64,000 bases of DNA from Pseudomonadota bacterium (lineage in GTDB: Bacteria > Pseudomonadota > Alphaproteobacteria > Sphingomonadales > Sphingomonadaceae): contig JAEWEY010000002.1 of NCBI GenBank assembly GCA_023389105.1, positions 1 to 64,000 on the forward strand. The letters run 5' to 3'. This document shows, in pieces, positions 52,313 to 61,877 of this stretch (the first letter of the stretch is position 1; each line of letters opens with the position of its first letter). The position numbers and the translations under genes were made by a program. The notes under the pieces are model-generated. The model saw only the letters and a list, made by a program, of their open reading frames with translations, made no database searches and was not told where the DNA came from.

Positions 52313-52699
52313 TCAGCTGACGCGCGTCCAGCGCTGCTCCTTGCAGACGAGGTTCAGCAGCGCGCAGCCTTTGACCACCATCACGTCAGGCCCGACCTGC
52401 CGGACCGTCGCCGACCCGCCCATGTCGCGCTTCGGATCGAAGGCGCTGCCTTTGTAGATGCCGTCGCCGACCGGGCGCAGGTTGCTCAGCACGCGGGTGC
52501 CCGGCGTCATGCCTTTTTCGCGGTTGTGCTCGCTGGCCCAGCTGACGTTGCCGCACCAGGCGCTGCCGCATTTGTCGACGCGCACGATGACGCTTCGCTT
52601 GGGGTTCGCCCATTTGCCTTCGAGCGTCTGCGCGGTCGCGCCCGCGGGCACGGCGAGTGCGAGCAGAACGAGGCTGGCTTTGGTCAGAATCGCTTTCAT
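52313..52699 (-). CDS. Exported DUF2147 family protein (1)
   Basis: A 128-residue protein with a signal peptide (ASLVLLALAVPAGATAQ). The mature part, LEGKWANPKRSVIVRVDKCG followed by CGNVSWAS and ending GCALLNLVCKEQRWTRV, matches the DUF2147 family of small periplasmic beta proteins with paired cysteines. Function unknown. A second family member lies just upstream (52766-53167), so this is a local duplication. Confidence 0.8.
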   Translation of the reverse strand: MKAILTKASLVLLALAVPAGATAQTLEGKWANPKRSVIVRVDKCGSAWCGNVSWASEHNREKGMTPGTRVLSNLRPVGDGIYKGSAFDPKRDMGGSATVRQVGPDVMVVKGCALLNLVCKEQRWTRVS

Positions 52700-52765
52700 G
52701 CCACGTTATCTAGTTTGAATTTGTGGCGAAAATCGCACGCTCAGCTTGCGCGGCGATGAACCGGA

Positions 52766-53167
52766 TCATGGGTGGGAGGGCAGATTTCCCTCGTATCGCG
52801 TCCACAGCTGGGTCCGGCAAATCAGGCCCATCAATCCGCATCCCTTCAGCTTTAATTGGCCTCGCCCGAGCGGCTGCAGATGGGCGGTGACGTGGATATC
52901 GTCATCGGGAATGTAGAGCGAACCGGTCCACTCGCTGTCGTTCCGGCGCAGTCCCGTCAGGACGGTCGTGCCAACGATCTGACGCGTGTTCCGGGCGACT
53001 TCGCGCTCACCGCGGGCCGAGGCCCAGACGACCTTTCCGCACAACCGATCGCCGCATGGCTCGATGGCGATAATCGCGCTGCCGATCGGGTTCTTCCAGC
53101 GCCCTTCAATCGGCGATTGCGATGCGGCGACCGCGAGCAGTGCGCCAAGAAGGGTGGAGATGGCCAT
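52766..53167 (-). CDS. Exported DUF2147 family protein (2)
   Basis: A 133-residue protein from ATG 53167. It has a signal peptide (ISTLLGALLAVAASQS), the family core IEGRWKNPIGSAIIAIEPCG, CGKVVWAS, and the end GCGLMGLICRTQLWTRYEG. It is a diverged paralogue of the neighbouring 52313-52699 protein with the same layout. The long open frame upstream is a chance extension. Function unknown. Confidence 0.8.
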   Translation of the reverse strand: MAISTLLGALLAVAASQSPIEGRWKNPIGSAIIAIEPCGDRLCGKVVWASARGEREVARNTRQIVGTTVLTGLRRNDSEWTGSLYIPDDDIHVTAHLQPLGRGQLKLKGCGLMGLICRTQLWTRYEGNLPSHP

Positions 53168-53266
53168 GTCGCTGCATCGGGGGTGATAGCTTACGGCGCG
53201 GTGGCCGCTGGATGAAAATCGGCGTGGCACGGATTCGGCGCATTGACTCCGCGGCATGGAAAATAG

Positions 53267-53281
53267 GAACATAAAGAGAAC
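53267..53281. promoter_or_regulatory. LexA (SOS) box of alphaproteobacterial type
   Basis: GAAC-ATAAAGA-GAAC fits exactly the GAAC-N7-GAAC (GTTC-N7-GTTC) direct-repeat LexA box of Alphaproteobacteria. It ends 19 bases before the imuA start, so the mutagenesis cassette should be induced by DNA damage. Confidence 0.9.
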
Positions 53282-53300
53282 AAAAGAGTCGTGAGTCGCT

Positions 53301-54050
53301 GTGCCATCCGCTGCCGATCCCTTGCTCGACGCTCTCCGTGCGCAAGTGCGGGCGATCGAATCCGTGGCTTCGCCAAGTGCGGACAGCCATCTGCCATTCG
53401 GCGTCCCCGCCGTTGATGAACGGCTCGCTGGAGGCGGCCTTGCGCAGGGTGCATTGCACGAAGCCGCAGGCGCAAGCGCGGGTCTCGGCGACGATGCCGC
53501 CGCAACCCTATTCGTTGCCGGCATTGCCGCCCGGCTGAACGGGCAGGTTCTATGGGTGCTGACGCGCCATGATCTGTTCGCGCCGGCGCTCGCTCAGGCT
53601 GGCCTCCCGCCAGAGCGCCTGATCTACGCCGAATGCCGGAAGGATGAGGATGCGCTGGCCGTGGCCGAAGAAGGCGTTCGCCACAAAGGCATTTGTGTCG
53701 TGGTGGCGGAGGTCAGCCGCGTGGGCATGACCGCCGCGCGCCGGCTGCAGCTCGCAGCGGAGGAGAGCCATACCACGGCATTGTTGCTCAGGCGCTGGCG
53801 AAACGCCGCGGACCCACTGGCCGCACCTTCAGCAGCCGCCACACGCTGGCGGATCGGCTGTTCCCCGTCGCAGGTGCTTCCGGTCAGCGGCATCGCACGG
53901 CCTCGCTGGACGGTCGAACTGGTGCGTCAGCGGGGCGGTCCCACCCATAATTGGCTCATGGAGGGAAGTGATGAAGCGGGTCGCCTCGCTCCACTTTCCG
54001 GCGCTCGGCATCGAACGGTTGCGCCGGAACGAATCCGCGTCGCAGCCTGA
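53301..54050 (+). CDS. imuA: ImuA, SOS mutagenesis accessory protein
   Basis: RecA-like accessory protein required with ImuB and DnaE2 for damage-induced mutagenesis. 249 residues from GTG 53301. Characteristic parts are FGVPAVDERLAGGGLAQGAL and ATLFVAGIAARLNGQVLWVL, LIYAECRKDEDALAVAEEG, and VVVAEVSRVGMTAARRLQLA. Walker A is degenerate, as is usual for the family. The 3' end overlaps imuB by about 80 bases in another frame. Controlled by the LexA box just upstream. Confidence 0.9.
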   Translation: MPSAADPLLDALRAQVRAIESVASPSADSHLPFGVPAVDERLAGGGLAQGALHEAAGASAGLGDDAAATLFVAGIAARLNGQVLWVLTRHDLFAPALAQAGLPPERLIYAECRKDEDALAVAEEGVRHKGICVVVAEVSRVGMTAARRLQLAAEESHTTALLLRRWRNAADPLAAPSAAATRWRIGCSPSQVLPVSGIARPRWTVELVRQRGGPTHNWLMEGSDEAGRLAPLSGARHRTVAPERIRVAA

Positions 54051-55809
54051 GGCAGCCTCCGCCGCCGCTGTTTGGGTGCCGACCGCGCGAATCCCGGAGA
54101 ACACCAAGGAACGGCAACAACTGATCCAGTTGCGGGAGCGGCTGGATCAGGACGCGGGTCTCGCCCGCGAAGGCGTGCGGATCGAAGATTGCTCCTGCCC
54201 GCGTGGCGGCGGCTGGCGCCCCGGCGCTCGCTGGGCGAGCCGCGAAACGCGTCAGGCGGAAATCGACGCGCTCCCCGCGCACCAGCGACCGCCGATGCGC
54301 ATGCTGGGAAGACGCAGCGAAGCGGTGAAGTCCTTGCAGTTCCCAGGCGAAAGCCGAAGACCAATGCCTTCCAGCGCGGGTACAGCCACGCTGCTCGCCA
54401 CCACGCATCGCACCGGCCAGCGCATCACGCTCGCCGCAGTCTCTCGTGAAGCCGCCGCGATTGGGCTTAGTCCAGGCATGGCGGCGACCCATGCGCGCAT
54501 GCTCGTCCCCAACCTCGACTTGCGGGATGCCGATCCGCACGGCGACGCCGCGTTCCTCACCCGCCTCGCGTTATTCGCCGCTCGGCGCTGGACCCCTCAT
54601 GCGGCAGTCTCTGGCAGCGACGGTCTGTGGCTGGACCTCAGCGGTGTCGTCCACCTTTTCGGCGGTGAGCGGCAGATGGGCGCACGCATCCTGCGCTTTT
54701 GCGCGCGCCTCGGCTTCACCGCCCGCATCGGCATTGCCGGGACGACCGGTGCCGCCCACGCATTGGCGCGCTTTTCGCCGCAACCGATCGCCATTTGCCC
54801 CAACGGCGCCGAAGCCGACGCGATCGCGCCATTTCCTCCATCCGCCTTGCGCCTCAGTGAAGCCGCGCTCAGCGCTGCCCGCCGCTTCGGCATCGCTTCC
54901 GTCGCCGAGCTTCTCGCCATGCCGCGCGGCCCGTTGGGGCGCCGCTTCGGGCAGGGCACGCTGACCCGCATCGACCAAGCCACCGGCCGCATCAGCGAGC
55001 CCTTCGATCCCGTCGTCCCGCAGGAACCGCCAGGCGCCACCCTGCGCCTGCTCGAACCGATCGGGACCGCCGAGGCGATCGCGCAGGTCGCCGGCGACCT
55101 GGCGTCGATGCTGGCTCACCAGCTCGGCCGGCTGGGGCTTGGCGCGCGGGCCATCCTGCTTGTATGCGATCGCGTCGATGGCGACGAACAACGCATCCCG
55201 GTCGGCATGTCGAGCGGCAGTCGCGATCCCGCCCACATCGCTGAGCTTCTGCGGCGGAAGATCGATACGATCGAGCCGGGCTTCGGGATCGAGGCGATGC
55301 ACCTGGTCGCCACCCGCTGCCAGCCGCTCGCCCCGCAACAGATCGGCAGTGAAGACGATGTCGACCTGCCGCCGCTCGTCGACCGCATCGCCAGCCGCAT
55401 CGGCGCGGCGCACGTCTTCCGTTGCAGCGCGCAGGAAAGCGACGTTCCCGAACGCAGCGTTTCCCGGGTTGGCGCGCTCGAAACGCCCGTCCATTGGCAG
55501 CGCGACTGGCCGCGCCCGGTGCGAATGCTTGCACGGCCCGAGCGGGTCGACAAAGTTCTGGCCGAACTCCCCGACCAGCCGCCGCTGCGCTTTTCCTGGC
55601 GCGGCAAGACCTATCGCGTGCGCAAGGCCGACGGGCCTGAACGGATCTTCGGCGAATGGTGGCGTCGCAGTGGCGAGGCGGATGCCGTCCGCGACTATTT
55701 CCAGGTCGAAGAGGAAGGAGGCGCCCGCTTCTGGCTGTTTCGCCGCGGCGACGGCGTCGATCCAAAAACCGGGGATCTCAGCTGGTGGATGCACGGGCTG
55801 TTTGGATGA
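53971..55809 (+). CDS. imuB: ImuB, Y-family polymerase homologue
   Basis: Adapter of the translesion complex that links ImuA and DnaE2 and binds the beta clamp. 612 residues from ATG 53971 (GGAGGGA just upstream). The N-terminal segment KRVASLHFPALGIERLRR replaces the catalytic D-x-D motif of true Y-family polymerases, so the protein should lack polymerase activity, as is known for ImuB. The DSSGVVHLFGGE-like region reads LDLSGVVHLFGGE. The C-terminal stretch GPERIFGEWW and DYFQVEEEGGARFWLFR is typical. It overlaps dnaE2 by four bases. Confidence 0.93.
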   Translation: MKRVASLHFPALGIERLRRNESASQPEAASAAAVWVPTARIPENTKERQQLIQLRERLDQDAGLAREGVRIEDCSCPRGGGWRPGARWASRETRQAEIDALPAHQRPPMRMLGRRSEAVKSLQFPGESRRPMPSSAGTATLLATTHRTGQRITLAAVSREAAAIGLSPGMAATHARMLVPNLDLRDADPHGDAAFLTRLALFAARRWTPHAAVSGSDGLWLDLSGVVHLFGGERQMGARILRFCARLGFTARIGIAGTTGAAHALARFSPQPIAICPNGAEADAIAPFPPSALRLSEAALSAARRFGIASVAELLAMPRGPLGRRFGQGTLTRIDQATGRISEPFDPVVPQEPPGATLRLLEPIGTAEAIAQVAGDLASMLAHQLGRLGLGARAILLVCDRVDGDEQRIPVGMSSGSRDPAHIAELLRRKIDTIEPGFGIEAMHLVATRCQPLAPQQIGSEDDVDLPPLVDRIASRIGAAHVFRCSAQESDVPERSVSRVGALETPVHWQRDWPRPVRMLARPERVDKVLAELPDQPPLRFSWRGKTYRVRKADGPERIFGEWWRRSGEADAVRDYFQVEEEGGARFWLFRRGDGVDPKTGDLSWWMHGLFG

Positions 55810-58800
55810 CGCCCCATAAGCCCACCTACGTCGAACTGAACGCCACCAGCCACTTCAGCTTTCTGCGCGGCGTTTCATCGTGCGAGGAACTGTGTTCGGC
55901 CGCCGCGATGCTGGGCTATCGCGAGCTCGGCTTTACCGACCGCAACTCCGTCGCCGGCCTCGTCCGCGCCACCATTGCCGGCGACCAGACCGGCATCCGC
56001 CCCATCATCGGCTGCCGGCTCGATCTGCAGGAAGGCGCTTCCGTCCTTGTGTGGCCTGAAGATCGTGCGGCCTGGTCCCGGATGACCCGGCTGCTCACCA
56101 TCGGCAAAAGCCGGGCCGACCCGCGCAAGGGGGAAAAGGGCCAGTGCCTTCTTTATTGGGAAGATCTCGCCGGCTGGTCCGAAGGCCTCGTCGCCGCGCT
56201 CGTGCCGGACAAGGCGGACGCAGTCACGGAAACCCAACTCGCGCAGATGGGCGACATCTTCGACAGGCGGGCGCATCTTGCGCTCAGCTTGCGCCGCCGA
56301 CCCGGTGACGCCCGACGTTTGCATGACCTGGAGGCACTTGGCCGGCGCTTCGGTGTCCGCCGTCTCGCCACCGGCGACGTCCTTTACGACGCGCCCGGCA
56401 AACGCCTGCTCCAAGATGTCGTCACGGCGATCCGCAACAAGTGCACGGTCGACGAGCTGGGCTTCAAACGCGAGCGCTTCGCCGACCGCCATCTCAAGAG
56501 CGTGGCGGAAATGGAACGGCTGTTCGCCGGCTACCCGGACGCAATCCGCGCCACCCGCGACATCGCCGATCGCTGCGCCTTTTCGCTCCGCGAGTTGAGC
56601 TACCAATATCCCGACGAAATCGTCATGTCCGGCCGCTCGCCGCAGCAGGCGCTCGAGCAGATGACCCGCGCCGCGCTCGTTGAGAGATTCCCCGACGGCG
56701 TTCCGGAAAATTACACCAAGCTTCTCGAACATGAGCTCGAGCTGGTCGGCAGGCGCGGCTATGCGCCTTACTTCCTGACCGTGAACTCGATCGTCGCCTT
56801 CGCGCGCAGCCAAGGCATCCTTTGCCAGGGGCGTGGATCGGCGGCCAATTCGATCATCTGCTTCGTGCTCGGCGTCACCTCGATCGATCCGATCAAGCAC
56901 GAGCTGTTGTTCGAGCGGTTCATTTCAGACGCCCGCGACGAGCCGCCCGACATCGACGTCGATTTCGAGCATGAGCGGCGCGAGGAAGTGATCCAGTGGA
57001 TCTATGAAACCTACGGACGCCGCCACGCGGCATTGACCGCCGTCATCAGCCGCTATCGTGCGCGCGGCGCCGTTCGCGAAGTCGGCAAGGCGCTTGGCCT
57101 GCCCGAGGACGTAACCGCCGGGCTGGCCGGGTCGGTATGGGGCTGGTCGAACGAAGGCGTCCAGCAGAAGCATGTGGACGAACTCCATCTCGATGCCACC
57201 GAGCCGCGCCTCGCGCTCACGCTCGATCTCGCGCGGCAGCTGATCGGTACGCCGCGGCACATGAGCCAGCATCCGGGCGGCTTCGTCCTCACCCGCGACC
57301 GGCTCGACGACCTTGTTCCCATCGAACCCGCGGCAATGGACGACCGCCAGGTGATCGAATGGGAAAAGGACGACATCGAGGAACTGAAGTTCATGAAGGT
57401 CGACGTGCTTGGCCTCGGCATGCTCGGCTGCATGCGCCGCGCCTTCGACCTGCTCGACGCGCACAAGGGGTTACGGCTTTCCATGACCGACCTTCAGGAC
57501 GACGATCCGCAAGTCTTCGCGATGATCCAGCGTGCCGACACGCTAGGCGTGTTCCAGATCGAAAGCCGCGCGCAGATGAGCATGCTGCCGCGCATGAAGC
57601 CCAAGGAATTCTACGACCTCGTCATCGAAGTCGCGATCGTTCGTCCCGGCCCGATCCAGGGCGACATGGTGCACCCATATCTCCGTCGCCGCGAAGGCAA
57701 GGAGGAACCGGAATATCCGCGCCCCGAACTCGAAGCGGTGCTCAGGCGAACCCTCGGCGTGCCCTTGTTCCAGGAACAGGCGATGAAGGTCGCGATCGTC
57801 GGCGCTGGGTTTACGCCCGCCGAAGCGGACGCGCTGCGCCGCTCCATGGCGACCTTCAAGTTTACCGGGGGCGTCAGCCGCTTCTACGAAAAGCTGGTCG
57901 AAGGCATGGTTTCGCGCGGCTATCCGCGCGACTTCGCCGAACGCACCTTCAAGCAGATCGAAGGCTTCGGCAGCTACGGCTTTCCCGAAAGCCACGCGGC
58001 AAGCTTCGCCAAGATCGCCTACGCTTCATGCTGGATGAAGTGCCACCATCCCGACATCTTCTGCGCGGCATTGCTCAACGCCCAGCCGATGGGCTTCTAC
58101 GCCCCCGCGCAGATTGTTCGCGACGCGCGCGACCATGGGGTCGAGATCCGGCCGGTCTGCATCAACGGCAGCCGTTGGGATACGACGGTCGAGGAACAGG
58201 CGGGCCGCTATCGCGCGCTTCGGCTCGGGCTGCGCATGGTGAAGGGCCTCGCCAATATCCACGGCGCCCGAATCGTCGCCGCGCGCGCCGGCGGACCGTT
58301 CGAGACCATCGAGGACGTGTGGAAGCGGTCGGGCGTGCCGGTCGCCGCGCTGGAGCGGATCGCCGATGCCGACGGCTTCGCGTCATTGGGGCTTGATCGC
58401 CGCCAGGCGCTGTGGCGCGTGAAGGCGCTTGGTGAGACGCCCTTGCCTTTGTTCGCGGCCGCTGACGCGCGAGAGGAGGGGCGCGAACCTGCCGTCGCCC
58501 TCACGCCAATGAGCGACGGCCGCCAGGTGGTCGAAGACTATCGTTCGATCCAGCTATCGCTCCGCGCCCATCCGCTGAAGTTCTTGCGCAGGCACCTGGA
58601 CGCCATGAGGGTTACACCCTGCGGGCGCTTGCCATCGATAAAGGACGGTCGGCGGGTCATCGTCGCCGGCATCGTCCTCGTCCGGCAGCGGCCGGGGTCG
58701 ACCAACGTCACCTTCATCACCATCGAGGATGAAGGCGGCATCGCCAACATCATCGTCTGGGCCAATCTGTTCGAAAAATATCGCCGCATCATCATGTCGG

Positions 58801-59075
58801 CGACCATGCTCAAGGTGCATGGAATCATGCAGCGCGAAGGCGAGGTCATTCACATCATTACGCAGCATATCGAGGACGCGTCGCCGATGCTGAGCTCGAT
58901 CGGTGAGATGGAGTTTCCCCACCGGGTCATGCCCGCTGACGGGGCGACCAGCGGCGGCACGCCCGATCCGCGCGCACCCAAGCTGGTGCGGCCGCGTGAC
59001 GTCTACATCCCGCCCTTCACCGAGGTCGCTGCTGAAGGCTGCGAGATCCCGATTAAGTCGCGGAACTTCCATTGA
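55806..59075 (+). CDS. dnaE2: Error-prone DNA polymerase III alpha (DnaE2)
   Basis: Translesion polymerase of the SOS cassette. 1089 residues from ATG 55806, overlapping the imuB stop. An N-terminal PHP domain opens YVELNATSHFSFLRGVSSCE, with several family His/Asp changes. The catalytic palm has CQGRGSAANSIICFVLGVTS and DEPPDIDVDFEHERREEVI with the metal-binding Asp residues. A fingers domain (GLGMLGCMRRAFDL, GVFQIESRAQMSMLPRMKP) and a C-terminal OB fold follow. It converges with a hydrolase gene, overlapping by 23 bases. Confidence 0.95.
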   Translation: MTPHKPTYVELNATSHFSFLRGVSSCEELCSAAAMLGYRELGFTDRNSVAGLVRATIAGDQTGIRPIIGCRLDLQEGASVLVWPEDRAAWSRMTRLLTIGKSRADPRKGEKGQCLLYWEDLAGWSEGLVAALVPDKADAVTETQLAQMGDIFDRRAHLALSLRRRPGDARRLHDLEALGRRFGVRRLATGDVLYDAPGKRLLQDVVTAIRNKCTVDELGFKRERFADRHLKSVAEMERLFAGYPDAIRATRDIADRCAFSLRELSYQYPDEIVMSGRSPQQALEQMTRAALVERFPDGVPENYTKLLEHELELVGRRGYAPYFLTVNSIVAFARSQGILCQGRGSAANSIICFVLGVTSIDPIKHELLFERFISDARDEPPDIDVDFEHERREEVIQWIYETYGRRHAALTAVISRYRARGAVREVGKALGLPEDVTAGLAGSVWGWSNEGVQQKHVDELHLDATEPRLALTLDLARQLIGTPRHMSQHPGGFVLTRDRLDDLVPIEPAAMDDRQVIEWEKDDIEELKFMKVDVLGLGMLGCMRRAFDLLDAHKGLRLSMTDLQDDDPQVFAMIQRADTLGVFQIESRAQMSMLPRMKPKEFYDLVIEVAIVRPGPIQGDMVHPYLRRREGKEEPEYPRPELEAVLRRTLGVPLFQEQAMKVAIVGAGFTPAEADALRRSMATFKFTGGVSRFYEKLVEGMVSRGYPRDFAERTFKQIEGFGSYGFPESHAASFAKIAYASCWMKCHHPDIFCAALLNAQPMGFYAPAQIVRDARDHGVEIRPVCINGSRWDTTVEEQAGRYRALRLGLRMVKGLANIHGARIVAARAGGPFETIEDVWKRSGVPVAALERIADADGFASLGLDRRQALWRVKALGETPLPLFAAADAREEGREPAVALTPMSDGRQVVEDYRSIQLSLRAHPLKFLRRHLDAMRVTPCGRLPSIKDGRRVIVAGIVLVRQRPGSTNVTFITIEDEGGIANIIVWANLFEKYRRIIMSATMLKVHGIMQREGEVIHIITQHIEDASPMLSSIGEMEFPHRVMPADGATSGGTPDPRAPKLVRPRDVYIPPFTEVAAEGCEIPIKSRNFH

Positions 59076-59841
59076 GCGCGCGCTTCTCGAAGTCGCTCAG
59101 AAAACCTTCGATCTCGCGCACGATGCGCCCCAGCGCCGGTCGCCACAGCACCGCCCCGACATGATAGGTGTCGATCTCGACCGCGCGGTCGATCTCATGG
59201 TCCTGTCCGCGCGCGGCGTTCGGGGCGACGATCCCATCCCGCCGCGACCAGAAAGCCAAAGTCGGTACCGGCGGCTTGCCCTCGCCGCGCGGGAACGGCG
59301 GCTCGTTGACATCGTGCCCGGCCACTCGCTCGTACAGCTCGCGCACGTTGGTGTTGCTCTTGAGGTCCCCGGAAAAGGGCGAGCATAAGGTTACCACCGC
59401 GCGGACCTTGTCCGGATCCGTATGCGCCAGCTCGCGGGCGAACATGCCGCCCAGGCTCCAGCCGATCAACAGCACCGGCCGCCCGTCGTAAATGTCTTCC
59501 AGCCGTCGCCGCAGCAGCTCCAGCGTGTCCTGCTTGGCGCCGCGATTGAACCCCAGCCCCCAAGGATGCACGCGCCAGCCTGATCTCGCCAGCGCACGGC
59601 GGATGTCCATCGTCGTCCGGTCATTGGCGAGGAAGCCGGGGATGACCAGCGCCGGCGGTCCCTCCTCCGGCCCACGCGGACCGATCGGCCCCAGGCCCGC
59701 CAGCACTCGCGGCAAATGCCAGGCCATCTCGCGCCAGCGGTGCCAGCCGGGCGGCGCCAGGTCGTCCGGATGAATCCCGCCGGGCGCTCCGGCAACGGCA
59801 GTTCGCGGCCACTTCATGCCGTCAAGATGATGCCATTCCAC
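59053..59841 (-). CDS. Alpha/beta hydrolase (1)
   Basis: A 262-residue protein; start may be GTG 59841 or ATG 59817. The alpha/beta hydrolase nucleophile elbow is VLLIGWSLGGMFAREL (Ser in G-W-S-L-G-G). Preceding it are the family features PPALVIPGFLANDRTTMDIR and GWRVHPWGLGFNRGAK. The catalytic Asp and His are probably in FWSRRDGIVAPNAAR and DTYHVGAV. No signal peptide or membrane segment. A near paralogue lies immediately upstream (59867-60562). Substrate unknown; lipase or esterase is a guess. Confidence 0.75.
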   Translation of the reverse strand: MEWHHLDGMKWPRTAVAGAPGGIHPDDLAPPGWHRWREMAWHLPRVLAGLGPIGPRGPEEGPPALVIPGFLANDRTTMDIRRALARSGWRVHPWGLGFNRGAKQDTLELLRRRLEDIYDGRPVLLIGWSLGGMFARELAHTDPDKVRAVVTLCSPFSGDLKSNTNVRELYERVAGHDVNEPPFPRGEGKPPVPTLAFWSRRDGIVAPNAARGQDHEIDRAVEIDTYHVGAVLWRPALGRIVREIEGFLSDFEKRALNGSSAT

Positions 59842-59866
59842 GACCGAAACAAGAACGGTGCAGAAT

Positions 59867-60562
59867 CTAGCTGTGTCTTTTCAGGAACTTGTCGATTTCG
59901 CGCACCACCTTACGCGTCGCCCGGCGCGACACGCCAAAGCCCATGTGGGTGCAATTGAGCTCGACTTCTTCGTCGCGTTCATGATCCAGCCCGCGTGCCG
60001 CGCGCGGAGCAATCAGCCCGTCCTTGCGCGACCATAACGCCAGATGCGGCACCGGCGGCTTGTCAGTGACCCGCGGCAGGGGCGGACTATCGACCTTGTG
60101 CCCCGCAACCCACTCATAGAGTCTCCAGACGTGATTCTGCTTCGGATTGCCGGAAAAGGGTGAGCCTAGCGTCACCACTGCCCGGACTCGGTCGGGAACG
60201 GCCCGCGCCAGCTCACGCGCGAAAAGGCCGCCCAGGCTCCATCCGACCAGCAGCACCTCCCCGTCGTGCGCAATCTCATCCAGCCGCCGCTTCAGCTGCT
60301 CGACCGTATCGGCGCGCGCGCCGAGATTGATACCGCGCGCCCAACCGTGAACCCGCCATCCGGCTTCCGCTAAGGACTGCCGCAGCGCGCCCGTTGTCCG
60401 GTCATGGGCAATGAAGCCCGGGATGACGAGCGCTGGCGGTCCGTCCTTTGGGCCGAGTGGGCCGGTCGGCCCAAACGTCCGCCATATGCGGGGCAGCAGC
60501 GACGCCGCTTCGCCCAGCCGCAATCGCAGCGGCGGCAGCGCGTCGTCACCTTCCCACGTCAC
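59867..60562 (-). CDS. Alpha/beta hydrolase (2)
   Basis: A 231-residue paralogue of the preceding protein, with the same layout: PPALVIPGFIAHDRTTGALR, GWRVHGWARGINLGAR, nucleophile elbow VLLVGWSLGGLFAREL, ALWSRKDGLIAPRAARG and LNCTHMGFG (likely His). Starts right after the serS stop on the same strand. The two hydrolases are a tandem duplicate pair; their substrates are not evident. Confidence 0.75.
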   Translation of the reverse strand: MTWEGDDALPPLRLRLGEAASLLPRIWRTFGPTGPLGPKDGPPALVIPGFIAHDRTTGALRQSLAEAGWRVHGWARGINLGARADTVEQLKRRLDEIAHDGEVLLVGWSLGGLFARELARAVPDRVRAVVTLGSPFSGNPKQNHVWRLYEWVAGHKVDSPPLPRVTDKPPVPHLALWSRKDGLIAPRAARGLDHERDEEVELNCTHMGFGVSRRATRKVVREIDKFLKRHS

Positions 60563-61822
60563 CTACAGATACTCGCGGCCCATCAGTTCCTGCATCGCCG
60601 CCGGCAACTTCACCCGTCCGTCCGCGGTCTGGTGGTTCTCCAGCAGCGGCACCAGGATGCGTGGGCTCGCCAGCGCAGTGTTGTTCAGTGTGTGCGCGAA
60701 ACGCACTTTCCCGTCGGCACCGCGGTAGCGGATGTTCGCCCGCCGCGCCTGCCAGTCGTGAAGGGTCGAGCAGCTATGCGTCTCGCGATACTTGCCCAGG
60801 CTCGGGACCCAGCTCTCGATATCGTTCATGCGATATTTGCCGAGACCCATGTCGCCGGTCGACGTCTCGATCACCTGATAGGGTATCTCGAGGTCGCGGA
60901 GCAGGCTTTCGGCCAGCTCGAGCAGCTTCGCGTGCCATTCAGCCGACTGCGCGTCGTCCGCCTCGCACACCACATATTGCTCGACCTTCACGAACTGGTG
61001 GACGCGCAGCAACCCGCGCACGTCCTTGCCCGCGCTGCCCGCCTCGCGACGGAAACAGGGCGAATAGCCCGCGTAGAGGATCGGCAGCTTGTCCGCCTCG
61101 ACGATCTCGCCCGCATGGAGCGAGGTCAGCACGACCTCCGCCGTTCCCGCCAGCCACAGGTCGTCGTTGGGCAGCTCGTACGTCTCCTCGCGATGCCCCG
61201 GAAACTGCCCTTGATTGAGGAACGCCTGCTCGCGCGCGATCGCCGGCACGGTGATCGGCGTGAACCCCGCCTGCGCGATCTTGTCGAGCGCCCAGCCCAT
61301 CAGCTTGGTTTCGAGCAGCGCGAGGCCACCCTTCAGGCAATAGGTGCGGCTGCCCGACACCTGCGTGACCCGGCTGAGGTCCCCCCAGCCGTTCTTCTCG
61401 ATCAGCGCGACATGGTCCAGCGGTTCGAACTCGAACTGCGGGACCGCTCCCTCGGTGCGAATGACCTGGTTGAAGCTCTCATCCGGCCCGACCGGCGCCC
61501 CGGCGTAAGGAATGCCCGGCAGCTTCATCAGCAGCGTCTTCAGTTCGGCGTCCTTGCCGGCGGACTCTGCTTCCAGTTCCGAGGCCCGTGCCCCGGCCTC
61601 CTTGGCCTGCCGCCCGAGCTCCGCCTTTTCCTCCGGCGAAGCGTCCTTGAACCGCGCGCTGACCGCGTTGCGCTCGGCGCGCAGCCGGTCGATCTCGGTC
61701 TTCGCCGCGCGCACCTCGCCGTCCAGGCTCAGCAAGTGGTCCAGGTCGACATCGACCCCCTTGTCGCGAATGGCCTGTTCGACCGTTTCGCGGTTCGCCT
61801 TGACGAAATCCAATCCCAGCAT
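60563..61822 (-). CDS. serS: Seryl-tRNA synthetase
   Basis: Charges tRNA-Ser. 419 residues from ATG 61822 (MLGLDFVKANRETVEQAIR), the normal family opening; upstream in-frame Met codons would add residues and run into the divergent DUF808 gene. The N-terminal coiled-coil arm (about 30-105) contacts the tRNA. Class II motifs are present: LAGTAEVVLTSLHAGEI, motif 2 GYSPCFRREAGSAGKDVRGL, and motif 3 NTALASPRILVPLLEN. Essential gene, chromosomal backbone. It is directly followed by the hydrolase pair. Confidence 0.95.
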   Translation of the reverse strand: MLGLDFVKANRETVEQAIRDKGVDVDLDHLLSLDGEVRAAKTEIDRLRAERNAVSARFKDASPEEKAELGRQAKEAGARASELEAESAGKDAELKTLLMKLPGIPYAGAPVGPDESFNQVIRTEGAVPQFEFEPLDHVALIEKNGWGDLSRVTQVSGSRTYCLKGGLALLETKLMGWALDKIAQAGFTPITVPAIAREQAFLNQGQFPGHREETYELPNDDLWLAGTAEVVLTSLHAGEIVEADKLPILYAGYSPCFRREAGSAGKDVRGLLRVHQFVKVEQYVVCEADDAQSAEWHAKLLELAESLLRDLEIPYQVIETSTGDMGLGKYRMNDIESWVPSLGKYRETHSCSTLHDWQARRANIRYRGADGKVRFAHTLNNTALASPRILVPLLENHQTADGRVKLPAAMQELMGREYL

Positions 61823-61877
61823 GCGCGCGGCGATGCGCGAATTGCCCTTGAACCGCAAGTTCGCGTAGGCGCCGCCG

